A stretch of 64,000 bases of DNA from Engraulis encrasicolus (taxonomy: Eukaryota > Chordata > Actinopteri > Clupeiformes > Engraulidae): NCBI RefSeq assembly GCF_034702125.1, contig NC_085880.1, positions 42,991,385 to 43,055,384 of the forward strand, in the 5' to 3' direction. The notes beneath the pieces are model-generated. The model had not been told where the DNA came from, did no database searches, and worked only from the letters and a program-made list of their open reading frames with translations. Position 1 is the first letter of the stretch. Each line of letters opens with the position of its first letter. Shown in pieces: positions 33,806 through 44,162 of this stretch. A program made the position numbers and the translations under genes.

Positions 33806-36800
33806 GTCCACTGACTTCTGTCTACTAGTAATGCTATGTATGGATTACAACCACCCATTATGCACTTCAGTACTGTACTTTGAAAAGGCTATCATTGAGT
33901 CTGTCTTTTGTTATTATGTGTGTTTTGTTTTTGTTTATGTGTTATGTGTTGTATGCAGGGGTGCATTTCTGGAAAGCGTAGTTGTTAGCAGTTAGCAAGT
34001 TCAGTAGTTGCCAATGGGAAATTGCATTGTAACAAACAAAGTAGCTAACTTACTTAACAACTATGCTTTCCAGAAATGCACCCCAGATTTGTGATTGACT
34101 GTCCAAGCCAAATTCCTGCGGGACAAAATATTAAAATAATCTTTAAATCTTTGAATCTTGAAGGTGGTCATGGCCTCCTGCAGCGAGTACATCCAGAGCG
34201 TGCTGAAGAAAGACCCCACGGTGGCCAACATCGACCTCATGGACCTGTCCCCCGTGGGCCTGGCCACCGCCATCACCTACGCCTACTCCGGCAAGCTCAC
34301 GCTGTCCCTCTACACCATCGGCAGCACCATCGCCGCCGCCATGTTCCTGCAGGTCAGGAGACAACCGTCTTTGGCTTTGCATCTTTGCATCTTTGCGTCT
34401 TTGCATCTGCACTTGTTGTTCTGTATATTTCCTGTGCACTTCGTATTTGCTAGTGATGTTGACTGACATGATTATGTTCTCTTTTGAAAGTCGCTTTGGT
34501 TATAAAGTGTCTGCCAAATGCATTTTTTTTGTTAGTGGTTAGAGAGTTGGTCTTTCAATCTAAGGGTTGCCGGTTCGAATCCCCCCTGCCCTGACCTCTC
34601 CCTACCTCTCCATCCATCCATGGCTGAAGTGCCCTTGAGCAAGGCACCTAACCCCAGGTTACCCCAGCTCCAGGGACTGTAACCAACACCCTGAAAAATT
34701 ATAGCCATGTTCCTGCAGGTCAGGGGTGGGCGATATGGCAAAGATGTCATATCACGATTTTTCATAAAATGTTAACACACTGATGACACTCTCATAAAGT
34801 GACTAAATTAGAATACAATAATGTAAAGAATAAAAGTGAAAAGACAACAACACAAGTAAGTAAAGCATCACTTTGATACTGATAGTTAACATCCTCACTG
34901 CAAGACGATCTATACGATTTCTTCACGTTGGCAGATTCGAGACTTCGATATCTTGTACTCGATATCACGATTCACGATTTAATCTCGTCATATCGCCCTT
35001 CACCCCTTACTGCAGGTCAACACGCTGGTGAAGATGTGCAGCGACTTCCTGATGCAGGAGATCAGCGTGGAGAACTGCATGTACGTGGCCAACATCGCCG
35101 ACACCTACGACCTCAAGGAGACCAAGGAGGCCGCACAGAAGTTCATGCGCGAGAACTTCATCGAGTTCTCGGAGATGGAGCAGTTCCTGAAGCTCACCTA
35201 CGAGCAGATCACCGACTTCCTGCAGGACGACTCCCTGCAGCTGCCCTCCGAGCTCACCGCCTTCCAGATCGCCATGAAGTGGCTCGACTTCGACGAGAAG
35301 CGCCTCAAGTACGCGTCGGACCTGCTCACCAACATTCGCTTCGGCACCATCGCCGCCACCGACCTGGTCAGCCACGTGCAGAGCGTGCCGCGCATGATGC
35401 AGGACGCCGAGTGTCACCGCCTGCTGGTGGACGCCATGAACTACCACCTGCTGCCCTTCCAGCAGAACATCCTGCAGTCGCGCAGGACCAAGGTGCGCGG
35501 AGGCCTCAAGGTGATGCTGACGGTGGGCGGGCGCCCCGCGCTGACCGAGAAGTCGCTCAGCAAGGAGGTGCTGTACAGGGACGAGGACAACGTGTGGAAC
35601 AAGCTCACCGACATGCCCGCCAAGAGCTTCAACCAGTGCGTGGCCGTGCTGGACGGATTCCTGTATGTGGCTGGAGGAGAGGACCAGAACGATGCCAGGA
35701 ACCAGGCCAAGCACGCCGTCAGCAACTTCTGCAGGTGAGACCTGTGATGTGATGTATGGCATTCGCATGATATGGCTGTTTCTGTTTTGAAAATGACATA
35801 CTTACCCACAGGGCCCTAAATTAACTTTCTTCATCACCAGCCAAAATGGCTAGTAGATATTAATTTTACTAGCCCAAACACACACTCACTAATGGGTCAA
35901 AGTGGCTAGTAAGTTGTACTCTCCTACCAGCCAAACTGAAATATCATGAGCATTTGGTCGGTTGGCTGGTGTAATTTAGAGCCCTGTGTGCTTACTCATA
36001 TGCGCTACATTTGGTGTTTCAAATACAATTGCATGATTGCAGAATTGATCATTCATCTAATCTAATGACTGTCCTTTCTTGTCTTTCTGTTCTGTTCTCC
36101 ATCATCCAGATATGATCCACGCTTCAACAACTGGATCCACCTGACCAACATGATCCAGAGGCGCACCCACTTCAGCCTCAACACCTTCAACGGCCTCCTG
36201 TACGCCGTGGGCGGACGCAACTCCGAGGGCTGCCAGGCGTCCGTGGAGTGCTACGTGCCGTCCTCCAACCAGTGGCAGATGAAGGCGCCCATGGAGGTGG
36301 GCAGGTGCTGCCACGGCAGCTGCGTCATCGACGGCAAGATCCTGGTGAGCGGCGGCTACATCAACAACGCCTACTCCCGCGCCGTGTGCTCGTACGACCC
36401 GTCCACCGACAGCTGGTCGGATAAGGCCAGTCTCAGCACCCCGAGAGGTTGGCATTGCGCCGCCACCGTGGGCGACCGCGCGTACGTGGTGGGCGGCAGC
36501 CAGCTGGGCGGCCGCGGCGAGAGGGTAGACGTGCTGGCGGTGGAGTGCTTCAACCCCCAGTCGGGGCAGTGGAGCTACTGCTCCCCCTTGCACACGGGGG
36601 TGAGCACCGCGGGCGCCGCCAGTCTTAACGGCAAGATCTACCTGCTGGGCGGCTGGAACGAGATCGAGAAGAAGTACAAGAAGTGCATACAGGTGTTCAA
36701 CCCTGACCTCAACGAGTGGACTGAGGACGACGAGTTGCCCGAGGCAACAGTGGGCATCTCCTGTTGTGTCGTCACAATCCCCACCCGCAAAACGCGGGAG

Positions 36801-36842
36801 TCCAGAGCCAGCTCGGCATCCTCCGCGCCAGTTAGTATATAA
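33539..36842 (+). CDS. KLHL31: KLHL31, Kelch-like protein 31, complete CDS (4 coding exons)
   Basis: KLHL31 is a BTB-BACK-Kelch protein of skeletal and cardiac muscle and a CUL3 ubiquitin-ligase adaptor; its loss causes myopathy in mice. Joined exons 33539-33805, 34164-34352, 35016-35734 and 36110-36842 give 635 residues (about 634 in human). It starts [20 protein letters not shown], a KLHL31-specific leader, followed by BTB (about 65-170), BACK (about 175-275) and six Kelch blades (about 315-610). The end, [15 protein letters not shown], is the invariant KLHL31 tail. Two introns interrupt the BTB region that I recall as continuous in mammals; both hold transposon sequence. Confidence 0.97.
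33806..34163 (+). other. KLHL31: KLHL31 intron 1 (extra intron, MITE- and retroposon-filled)
   Basis: A 358-bp intron between HK and VVMAS. It holds MITE family Y (33958-34084) and a 3' part, caaattcctgcgggacaa followed by ctttaaatctttgaatctt, that resembles a retroposon tail (compare 'ccctatgggacagtaaagaa' at 30853). Splice sites: AAG|GTCCAC and CTTGAAG|GTGGTC. Confidence 0.8.
33958..34084. mobile_element. ~125-bp MITE family Y, copy 2
   Basis: Near-perfect inverted ends ggggtgcatttctggaaag / ctttccagaaatgcacccc with central ccaatgggaaattgc. Lies wholly inside KLHL31 intron 1. Confidence 0.92.
34164..34352 (+). CDS. KLHL31: KLHL31 coding exon 2
   Basis: Residues 90-152, [20 protein letters not shown] to AAAMFLQ: the middle of the BTB domain with the [16 protein letters not shown] signature. 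Donor CAG|GTCAGG. Phase 0 both sides. Confidence 0.95.
34527..34702 (+). repeat. tRNA-derived SINE, family A, in KLHL31 intron 2
   Basis: Head gttagtggttagagagttgg, canonical B box ggttcgaatcc, body 'cccttgagcaaggcacctaa' and 'ctccagggactgtaac'. Preceded by a retroposon-tail motif ending tgtctgccaaatgc. A 21-bp direct repeat of the exon end (34338-34358 and 34704-34724) brackets the whole block like a retroposon target duplication. Confidence 0.88.
34723..35011. mobile_element. hAT-like MITE (ggggtgggcgatatgg ends) in KLHL31 intron 2
   Basis: Ends ggggtgggcgatatggca and catatcgcccttcacccc are inverted repeats. The interior has cacgattt/atcgatat phrases typical of this common fish MITE type. 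On the left it abuts CTGCAGGTCA. On the right the same ten bases follow after a 3-nt filler (tta). Confidence 0.88.
35016..35734 (+). CDS. KLHL31: KLHL31 coding exon 3
   Basis: Residues 153 to 391 plus a split Arg: [13 protein letters not shown], the BACK domain ([13 protein letters not shown] ... [14 protein letters not shown]) and the first Kelch blade with [20 protein letters not shown]. Donor AG|GTGAGA. High GC and codon bias to C/G at third positions. Confidence 0.97.
36110..36842 (+). CDS. KLHL31: KLHL31 coding exon 4 (terminal)
   Basis: Kelch blades 2-6 with repeated GG motifs ([61 protein letters not shown]) and the conserved tail to PVSI-stop. Acceptor ccatcatccag. Confidence 0.97.
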
Positions 36843-37387
36843 CTTGAGGAGAGGTGTTGGTGTTGTTGTTGGGGGTACTTAAATCATAACTAATTTATTA
36901 GCATTACTCAGAACAAGGCTACATATTTTTCCATCATCATTTTTTTTTAGTCAGTGAAGTCTGAATCCAATGTGATGAAGCTGATGATGTATACCTACGT
37001 CCATTGATTTCAATTCTCATGTAGGGTGTTATGTGTTGGGATATCAGTGTAAATACCATGCATTTAGTTGTCAGATTACACATCAAACACGTGAATGTAG
37101 CTGAAGACGACTGTAACTATTACTGGGTTTACATGTTCTGTTTTTGTTTGTAAAAAAAACAAAAAAAAAGTTACAAACTTCTCTTCTGTGCCAGGTAAAT
37201 GAATGTGACTATCACAAGGATATTGCCAAGAAATTACATGAAACAAACTGAATTATGTGAAAAGGCAAACTGAAAATTCAAATTACAGACACCAGTTTTA
37301 GTATAAAAGATGCTCTGTGTATAGCCGGATCACACCGCACTCTCGATTAAAAAGTGCCAAACATAAACAAAAACTGTGTAAAATTTA

Positions 37388-37479
37388 AAGAAAAAATGTC
37401 TGCACACTTAAATCCCTATTAATAGGGCCTATTAAAAAGAACACAAAGGGGATTTAAAGTGTGCAGACATTTTTCTTTC
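37388..37479. repeat. Hairpin inverted repeat
   Basis: aaaaaatgtctgcacactta pairs with taaagtgtgcagacattttt around a 'ctattaatagggcc' loop; a MITE-like remnant in the KLHL31 3' flank. Confidence 0.8.
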
Positions 37480-38019
37480 AATTTGACACAGTATAAAAGA
37501 TGCTAAAACAGTATACAAGTTTTGTATACCCATTATCACTGCTTTTATGGGGCCAATTCTATAAAGCTATCTTTATGAACCCTTTTTACACCATTCAGTA
37601 GTTTTAATCATGCATTCATTGTAACACTTTCATTTGCAAGCAAATGTTTAGGCATTACCTGCCAGAATCAGTTGGCTTAATATAATACAACAACACATAT
37701 CATGTTCAACAGATTTAAGGTGGTTTGCATTTTTTTTCCTCCACTGAATGTATAGCTGAACGAAAGGGCTAGCGAGCACCTCCTACAACATTATGACTAT
37801 TTGCAGTTTCTGTTGATGATGAAGGAATATGTGAAACACAGACTTGTTTGTGTTTAGTCATTCAACAAAAACAGGATTGATGGTGAGAGGTTTACACCTA
37901 GTAACTAATGTAGCCAGAAAATCAAGAAGACCCGCCGGATACGCGGGTACCGAACGTGTATAATGCATATCAATATTTGATTGTTCTGCACATCAATCTG
38001 TACACCAACTAAAATACTG

Positions 38020-38349
38020 GGTAACACTTTATAATCATGTCTGCTTATGAAGACTTAGTAAATAATAAACTAATGATGAACAAAACATTAACAAATGTTT
38101 TTATTATTAACTACATTTCATTCATGCTTTATAAAATATCTACAAATAATATGTTCAAGATTTTACAAACATTTAAACAGAGTATTTATATTAATTTACA
38201 AACAATTGGTTTGTTTGATAAATATATACTTTTAACTTAACATTTCCAAGTCATTTACAAACATTTGTTAATGTTTTGTTCATGATTTGTTCATTATATA
38301 CTAAGTGTTATGAATGCTTTATAAGTCGACATTATTATAAAGTGTTACC
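38020..38349. mobile_element. 330-bp MITE, second copy (hAT-like)
   Basis: Same length and ends as 4551-4880 (ggtaacactttataat / ataaagtgttacc). Flanks aaatactg (38012-38019) and aaatactc (38350-38357) are a 7/8 target duplication. Confidence 0.88.
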
Positions 38350-38972
38350 AAATACTCTTCTGGCTCCTGAGGATGCTACAGCTGGTCTTAGGTTGCCTAG
38401 CTACGCTAAACCCACAGTAGCAGTCAACAAATTACACTGCCTTTACTTCCCCATCCTGATTCTACTGTGGGCCTAGCGCACCTAGGCAGCAACGGTCTCT
38501 ACACAGTAAATTCTGCAGTGCTCATTTAACACTTAGAGAGTTCATTTGAGTCCATTTGGACTTAAATGAACTCTGTAAGTGTTGAATTAACACCACAACA
38601 TTTACTATGTAGGAAAACCCATGGTGCAGAGACTGAAGGAAGTATGGTTGTTAGTGGTTGTAATGGTACCGGTTGCTGAGTGTTGTTGAGTGTTGTCATG
38701 GACAGTGAGGGTTCTGATGATTTTAACTTTTATTTTGTAAAAAGGAGAAGAAGAAGTGGGCATGAGAGGGTCTTCAAGCTTGAGCCTGAACTATAATGGG
38801 AGAGAGAGCTGAGCACTGATATCTCCCCAATTGTCCCTACAGTTCATGTTAATGAAGTGCTCGTAGAAGTGTATCTGAATATGATAATGATTCAACAAAT
38901 TTAGTTTGAATTTAATCTTTCAGAGCTGTTCCTGAATCCTGACCCAGCCCTCTTGCCCGAAAACTGCATCTT

Positions 38973-38978
38973 TAATAA
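38973..38978 (+). terminator. KLHL31: Possible KLHL31 polyadenylation signal
   Basis: First clear AATAAA downstream of KLHL31 on the plus strand (in tttaataaaataaag), 2.1 kb past the stop. Could equally belong to a repeat. Confidence 0.3.
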
Positions 38979-39039
38979 AATAAAGATAAAAATGTATGTC
39001 GATCTATTGTCTGTTTTGTTTCCGACTTTCATCCTGTTT

Positions 39040-40290
39040 CTCATAGAAGCAAAGGGAAAACGTCATTTTCCAACTCAATGATTCTAAGACTGAAGTAATT
39101 TTGGTTCCCCCAAATCAATTCCCTCTGTGACCTCTAGTTTACCTACCATCTCACCTTTTGTGAAACCATACACCAAAAGCCTCGGGTCATTTTTGACTCC
39201 GAACTTTGTTTTAAGAAACAGATAAACTCAGTCATTAAAAATAGCTACCGCCAACTCAGTCATCCCCCTCATCAAGCCCTCCCTATCTTTCCTGGGTTAA
39301 CAAATCATTACACATGCCTTGGTAATATCTCGCCCAGAGGCACTTTCCATTAGGCAAACCTAAGCAACTGCCTTGCGCCCCGACCAAATATGTCCTCCAA
39401 AGGGCCCCCAACTGTCACATCAGTCGCGATAAATGCATGAAAAAAATAGGCTCGATCTAAATGTGTCACTTATGTTAAGTAAAGATATATACGAGACAAA
39501 ACATCACATTTTATGTCTATACAATTACTTTTGAGGGCCCCATGTTTATATGTCGCCTAGGGCCCCAACATGGCTAGATCCACCCCTGATCTCGTCTCGA
39601 CTACTGTAACACCCTATATTTTGGCCTCCCCCAGTCCCAGATAGCATGCTTACAGCTGGTGCACAATGCTGCTGCTAGACTTTTAACTGGTATGAGGAAG
39701 CATGATCACATCACTTCTGTCCTTTCCTCTTTACACTGGCCTCCCATATGTTTTAGAATCCAATTCAAAATACTTATTTTAGTTTTTCAGTCTTTACATT
39801 TCAAGATATGCTGTGACAACACCCTGCACCCAGGTCCCTCAGATCCACTAATTAATTAAGGCCTCCTCCATGCTCCCCGGACCGGTCTCGTCTGAAACAT
39901 ACTGGTGATCAAGCCTTTGTTGTGGCTGTCCCAGACATCAAATTGATTCACTCCCACTATCATCACCACTCTTGAATCTAGACTGAAAGCACTTCTACAC
40001 CTTTGCATCTGCCTCTTAGGTCTTAGCTTTCTTCTCTCCCTTAAACCCCTGCCTTTAACACCTTTTATGTACCTAAATGGCTCTTTAACACTTTTATGCA
40101 TCTTATTATTTCAAGCTTCATCTTCTTTTACAGTGTGTTGGTCGATGCTGTCAGAGTTTGCCACTCTACACTGCGCCCAGATGTCGTTGTCTATAGTCTT
40201 CCCTTAATTAATGTTCTACCCACACACAGTACAGCACTTTGGTCAGTTTGCAGTTTGCACTGTTTTTAAATGTGCTTTACAAATGAAATG
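39040..40290 (+). pseudogene. L2-like LINE reverse transcriptase remnant
   Basis: Broken frames include HNAAARLLTGMRKHDHITSV and LSSLHWPPICFRIQFKIL, the C-terminal reverse-transcriptase signature of L2-type non-LTR retrotransposons, and SKTEVILV upstream. Several stops and frameshifts are present, and a MITE (39335-39588) splits it. The tail cagcactttggtcag...gtgctttacaaatgaaatg fits a LINE 3' end. Dead copy. Confidence 0.85.
39335..39588. mobile_element. 254-bp hAT-like MITE inside the LINE
   Basis: Ends cagaggcact and complementary-type ...ccacccctg; flanks atctcgcc (39327-39334) and atctcgtc (39589-39596), 7/8. It interrupts the reverse-transcriptase relic. Confidence 0.75.
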
Positions 40291-40404
40291 TACTTCTTTC
40301 GTTACTTACTAGTTCATAACAAGGCCATGAAGCTCATACTCGTCATATCAATTCATTTTGGTCATAGCCCGATCAGCAAACGCTGACATAGGCTACTGCA
40401 GGTT

Positions 40405-40715
40405 CAGTAAAAGTGAAAGTGAAAGCCCAACTCCCATTGTCATTGTGACACAGCAGCACTCCACAGCACACAAGTGTACACAACAAAATTGCATTTATGC
40501 CTCACCCGTGCAAGGGGGCAGCCTCCAATGACGCTCGAAAGGGAGCAGTGTGGCGGTACATCAGTCATGGAGTAGGATGGGGGAGATTAGCACTGGCTAA
40601 TTACTCCCCCCACCAACCTTGAAGGTCAGGAGTCGAACTGACAACCTTTGGGCAACAAGTCTGATGACTCCCCTAACCGCTTACCCATAACTGCCCCAAC
40701 CAGCACATATTCTCT
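40405..40715 (-). repeat. tRNA-derived SINE, family B (inverted)
   Basis: On the minus strand: ggttaggggagtcatcagac, 'gcccaaaggttgtcag' and B box gttcgactcc, then the family B body and an upstream aaagtgaaagc tail. The best-preserved copy of the family. Confidence 0.85.
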
Positions 40716-40905
40716 TTCAATGAACCTCAACACGCCTTTTCAACTCTGTGTGTTTATCTGCTGCTTTTCAATACTTTTCCACACAGATACATCCTATTCC
40801 CTAGAGAAGAAAAAACAGGTTGAACAACTTTCCCTATGAACTTAGCCTGGCGAGCCGCCTGAGGTCGTAGCCTATCCAGACATCTTTCAGTCACGCACCT
40901 GTCAA

Positions 40906-41124
40906 CAGTGTTGCCAGATGTGTCTGACCAAATCCCGCCCAGAAGGTTCTCAAAAACCACCAAAATGCACAAAATTCTTCCCAAATTCAACAAATTGCAT
41001 TGACTTCTATGGGCCCAAAATGGCTGGAAAAACCGCCAAATGGCCAATTTGTCCAGTTTTTACCCGCAGACGCTCATCCCAAGTAGCCCAATTGGGCAGG
41101 CACCTGCCCAATCTGGCAACACTG
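40906..41124. mobile_element. 219-bp hAT-like MITE with perfect 8-bp TSD
   Basis: Ends cagtgttgccagat and atctggcaacactg; perfect duplication cctgtcaa at 40898-40905 and 41125-41132. Confidence 0.92.
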
Positions 41125-41779
41125 CCTGTCAAGCTGGCCATAGAGTTATAGGAGTTATTCATGTCAGTCTGTGTGAGAAACGACTGTAGGCGATGGTGTG
41201 TCAAGGAAACTGCAGCATGGTTATATAAGACCAGTGGTGTAGTCTACATAGAACGCAGGTATACGGAGTATACCCACTTGTAAATTTCAGGGATTTCAGT
41301 ATACCCACTTAAAATTGATTGATCCATTATTTAGAATAGGGCAAATATATACAGTATACCCACTTCAAAAAATGCTCAAATATACAGTATACCCACTTCA
41401 AAAAAGTAGACTACACCCAGGGCCGTATTACCGACCGGGCGAGTGGGGCTGGCGCCCCGGGGCCCATGGATCCAGGGGGCCCAGGGGGGGCCCAACAACA
41501 ATCCAGATACCGATGTCGATGCTGATTGCGATAGAGCCCTCTATTCTAGGATCTTCTTTAGTTGTACTTCTTTAGTCTATAAGGGTTAACTGAAATGGGC
41601 TGGGGGGAGTGACAGCAGTCAGAGGGCCCTCAGCCACAGGACTTAGGAACCAGAGGGCCCCTAGGCCACGGAGGACGGCAATCAGAGGGCCACGGGGGAT
41701 GGCAAAGGGCCCCTGAACCACGGGATGTGGCAACCAGAGGGCCCTTGGGTCACGGGGGACGGCAATCAGAGGGCTGAGT

Positions 41780-42813
41780 GTGTTGTTGAAATGGTGGAGA
41801 ACCTGGGCCTAGACATAAGTAACTGTCGTGGCCAGTCTTACGACAATGCAAGTAATATGTCAGGAAAGTACAATGGAGTTCAAGCTCATCTGAAACGCAT
41901 AAACCCATTGATTTGTTATGTCCCCTGTGCTGCGCATTCATTGAATTTAGTTGGTGTCAATGCTGTTGACAGTAGCCCATAAGCTGGGTGTTTCTTTGAC
42001 TTCCTGTAATCTTTGTACACATTTTGTGCCTCTTCAACACACAGGTGGGGAAAGGTTTTCAGAAATACAAATGTGAAACTCACACTGAAGTCCTTGTCAG
42101 GCACTCACTGCAAGTGCAAGAGCTGAATCAACAAATGCTCTGTGGAAATATTATGCACAACTGAGAGATTCACTGAACAATATTTCCAAAGATCCACAGG
42201 AGAAACGTGACACTAGAAGTGAGGCCTCTGCACTTTGTGGCAAGCTGGACACCCTAGAGATAGCTGTCATGGCATACTTTTGGGATACAATACTGCAGCG
42301 GTTCCAAGCCACAAGTTACAGAAGCCTAACATCAACATAAATACGGCAACACAGCTTCTCAGTTCTCTTCGTGATTTTGTGGCAGCACAGAGAGACAATT
42401 TTGCCCATTTTGAAAGATCAGCCTTAAGTGTTACTGATTCAGTCTCCCAAGACTACAGACATGATCTCCAGCGCACAAAGAAGCGCAAACATATGGCTGA
42501 TGAAAGTGCAGAGCCAGATGTTAAATTAGGTGGAAAAGAAAAGTTTCGAATTGAAACGTTCAATGTTCTAATTGACAAGCTTGTGTCCTGTCTTGACCAT
42601 CGGTTAACTGCATACACACACTTGACCAATCTTTTTCATGTTCTTTTCATGCCTGATAATATGTCAATCAGTGAGCTCACTTCAAGGGCCGAAGCACTTG
42701 CTGCAGCATATCCCACTGATCTAACCATGAGCCTGGCAGATGAGCTTGTTAAATTCAAATCATTCATTCCAAAAGAACAAAGATGCCCAAATACAATGCT
42801 AAAGACGTGGTAA
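41780..42813 (+). pseudogene. hAT transposase (ZMYM1-like) pseudogene
   Basis: An N-proximal piece has NCRGQSYDNASNMSGKYNGV and CYVPCAAHSLNLVG, the GQxYDxxxxMxGxxxGVQ / CxAHxLNL core of hAT transposases related to ZMYM1-like proteins. After stops and frameshifts (about 41985-42300) the frame resumes with ATQLLSSLRDFVAAQRDNF and SISELTSRAEALAAAYPTDL to a stop at 42813. The N-terminal zinc finger and the extreme C-terminus are absent. Not functional. Confidence 0.85.
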
Positions 42814-42884
42814 ATTTGGATTTGCAGTCCACTTTTCCAAGTCTTTACATCGCACTTCGACTGGTATGGGCTTGGAGCGGGAGG

Positions 42885-42908
42885 GGGGGAGGGGGGGGGG
42901 GGGGGGGC
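42885..42908. repeat. G-run
   Basis: ggaggg followed by about 17 G within the hAT element's right subterminal region. Confidence 0.8.
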
Positions 42909-43526
42909 TTGCAATCTCCTTGCCCCGGGGCCCAGACCCACCTTAATCCGGGCCTGACTACACCACTGTATAAGACTGAACAAAAACTGCTGCACTGCAC
43001 ATGCAGTGGCATGCGGACAACCTGGAATGACAGATTGCATTGTAACTTCCTAGAATTCAGAACAGAGGGAGTGAAAGAAATGTTCAACATAATGATTTTG
43101 CGCTCTATTTTGCCATATTCAATATGTAGGTTAATCTAGGTTCTATTTAATACAATTCAATAACTAGGTTTATGTTCACTACAAATCTTGCATTGGCCTA
43201 TTAGTTTATGCATATTGATTAAATAAAAATGCCAAAGGAGTGTGAGCATAACTTTATCCAATAAAATGACATGAACATGTCACCGAGCCGTGCACTCCCA
43301 CACTTTGAAACTGAAACATTCTGTTTATCGCACTAATAAACATGGAAATACTTCTAATCCAGCCTGGCCCTGCCATCCATAAACTTCCAGTCAATTGTAG
43401 CCTACCATGGAAGCTGACAGGGGATAAGGAGGTGAGCTGTCCCGGGCCCATGGAGAGAGGGGACCCGTAACTGGGTTCTTATTACATAGCCTATGTATTG
43501 GTTAGGGGCTTATTAATACCCTATAC

Positions 43527-43877
43527 CAGTGCTTTTCAACAGGTCAAGACCCCATTTGGGGTCACCTGGAATTCAAGTGGGGTCGCCTGAAATGTCTGAA
43601 AGTGTGTGGAAAAAAAGAATACTGATAAATATTACTAATTCATATAACATATGCCTAACTATTTAATATTATCTTTGAAACACCATTTACCTTAAAGACG
43701 GCCATAAATAGGTCTATCCTATATATATAAATAGGTCTATCCTATCCTACCCTACCCTTATCGTATGTAGCTCAGTCATGTTTTATTTTTTGTTGTGAAA
43801 AAATGTGTATGGGGTCCCCAGAAATTTGGGATGTCAAAATGGGGTCCCATCATGCCAAAAAAGGTTGGGAACCACTG
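43527..43877. mobile_element. hAT-like MITE (cagtgcttttcaac / gttgggaaccactg)
   Basis: Inverted ends with interior ggggtc-rich phrases (ccatttggggtcacctgg ... tggggtcccca). Flanks ccctatac / ccctacag, 6/8. Same broad family as 57759-58114. Confidence 0.78.
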
Positions 43878-44125
43878 CCCTACAGACCTACCAAGGCCTG
43901 CATGCAGTCACAGGTCTAAAAGCATCCCTCCTACCCTTGGGACAATGGCAGAACATTCTTCTACTACGGTAGTGCTATCTAAACAGCATGATGCAATACC
44001 AAGATTGGTTTCCTTTTTTTCTGCCAAGTCACTCTTACGACTGCACTTATGTCTGTCTCTGGGACAACTGATGATGAGAGAGAGGATAGAAGCTTCAATA
44101 AGGAAAAAAGAGGGGGGGGGGGATT

Positions 44126-44134
44126 GCTGAGTCA
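44126..44134 (-). promoter_or_regulatory. GCLC: Antioxidant response element (ARE/EpRE) upstream of GCLC
   Basis: GCTGAGTCA on the plus strand is TGACTCAGC on the minus strand. It fits the TGACNNNGC consensus exactly and equals the functional ARE core described for the human GCLC promoter. It lies 490 bp upstream of the ATG. NRF2-small MAF control is inferred. Confidence 0.75.
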
Positions 44135-44162
44135 TAACATGACGTACCTCCGCCTGATAGAG

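Larger units (their letters stand above)
34353..35015 (+). other. KLHL31: KLHL31 intron 2 (extra intron made of transposons)
   Basis: A 663-bp intron built almost wholly of a retroposon part (34359-34703) and a hAT-like MITE (34723-35011). The exon-end sequence 34338-34358 is repeated exactly at 34704-34724. Donor and acceptor share CTGCAGGTCA. Confidence 0.9.
41418..42956. mobile_element. Inner hAT element with transposase relic
   Basis: Ends cagggccgtattaccg and cttaatccgggcctg, with gggcccc-rich subterminal blocks, and a perfect duplication actacacc (41410-41417 and 42957-42964). Same end family as 14751-17494. Confidence 0.93.
41232..42968. mobile_element. Outer hAT-like MITE, split by 41418-42956
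   Basis: Ends cagtggtgtagtctac and gtagactacaccactg flanked by a perfect 8-bp duplication tataagac (41224-41231 and 42969-42976). Inside are tandem 'cagtatacccactt' units. The larger element 41418-42956 inserted near its right end. Confidence 0.92.
36843..44100. other. KLHL31 3' flank and KLHL31-GCLC intergenic region
   Basis: No further host gene is seen. The proximal part (to about 38980) may be KLHL31 3' UTR. The rest is L2-like LINE debris, SINE and nested hAT elements, listed separately. Confidence 0.65.

Noticed and set aside
34928..35768. Long Arg/His/Ala-rich and Leu/Val/Gly-rich frames overlapping KLHL31 exon 3
   Set aside because: Shadow frames of a GC-rich exon. The KLHL31 frame has the BACK and Kelch motifs.
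36102..36593. Minus-strand 163-codon frame opposite KLHL31 exon 4
   Set aside because: Antisense shadow of the GC-rich Kelch exon; no recognisable domain.
41315..41575. Possible gene starting at 41315
   Set aside because: Lies across the junction of two nested hAT elements and is composed of their terminal sequence.
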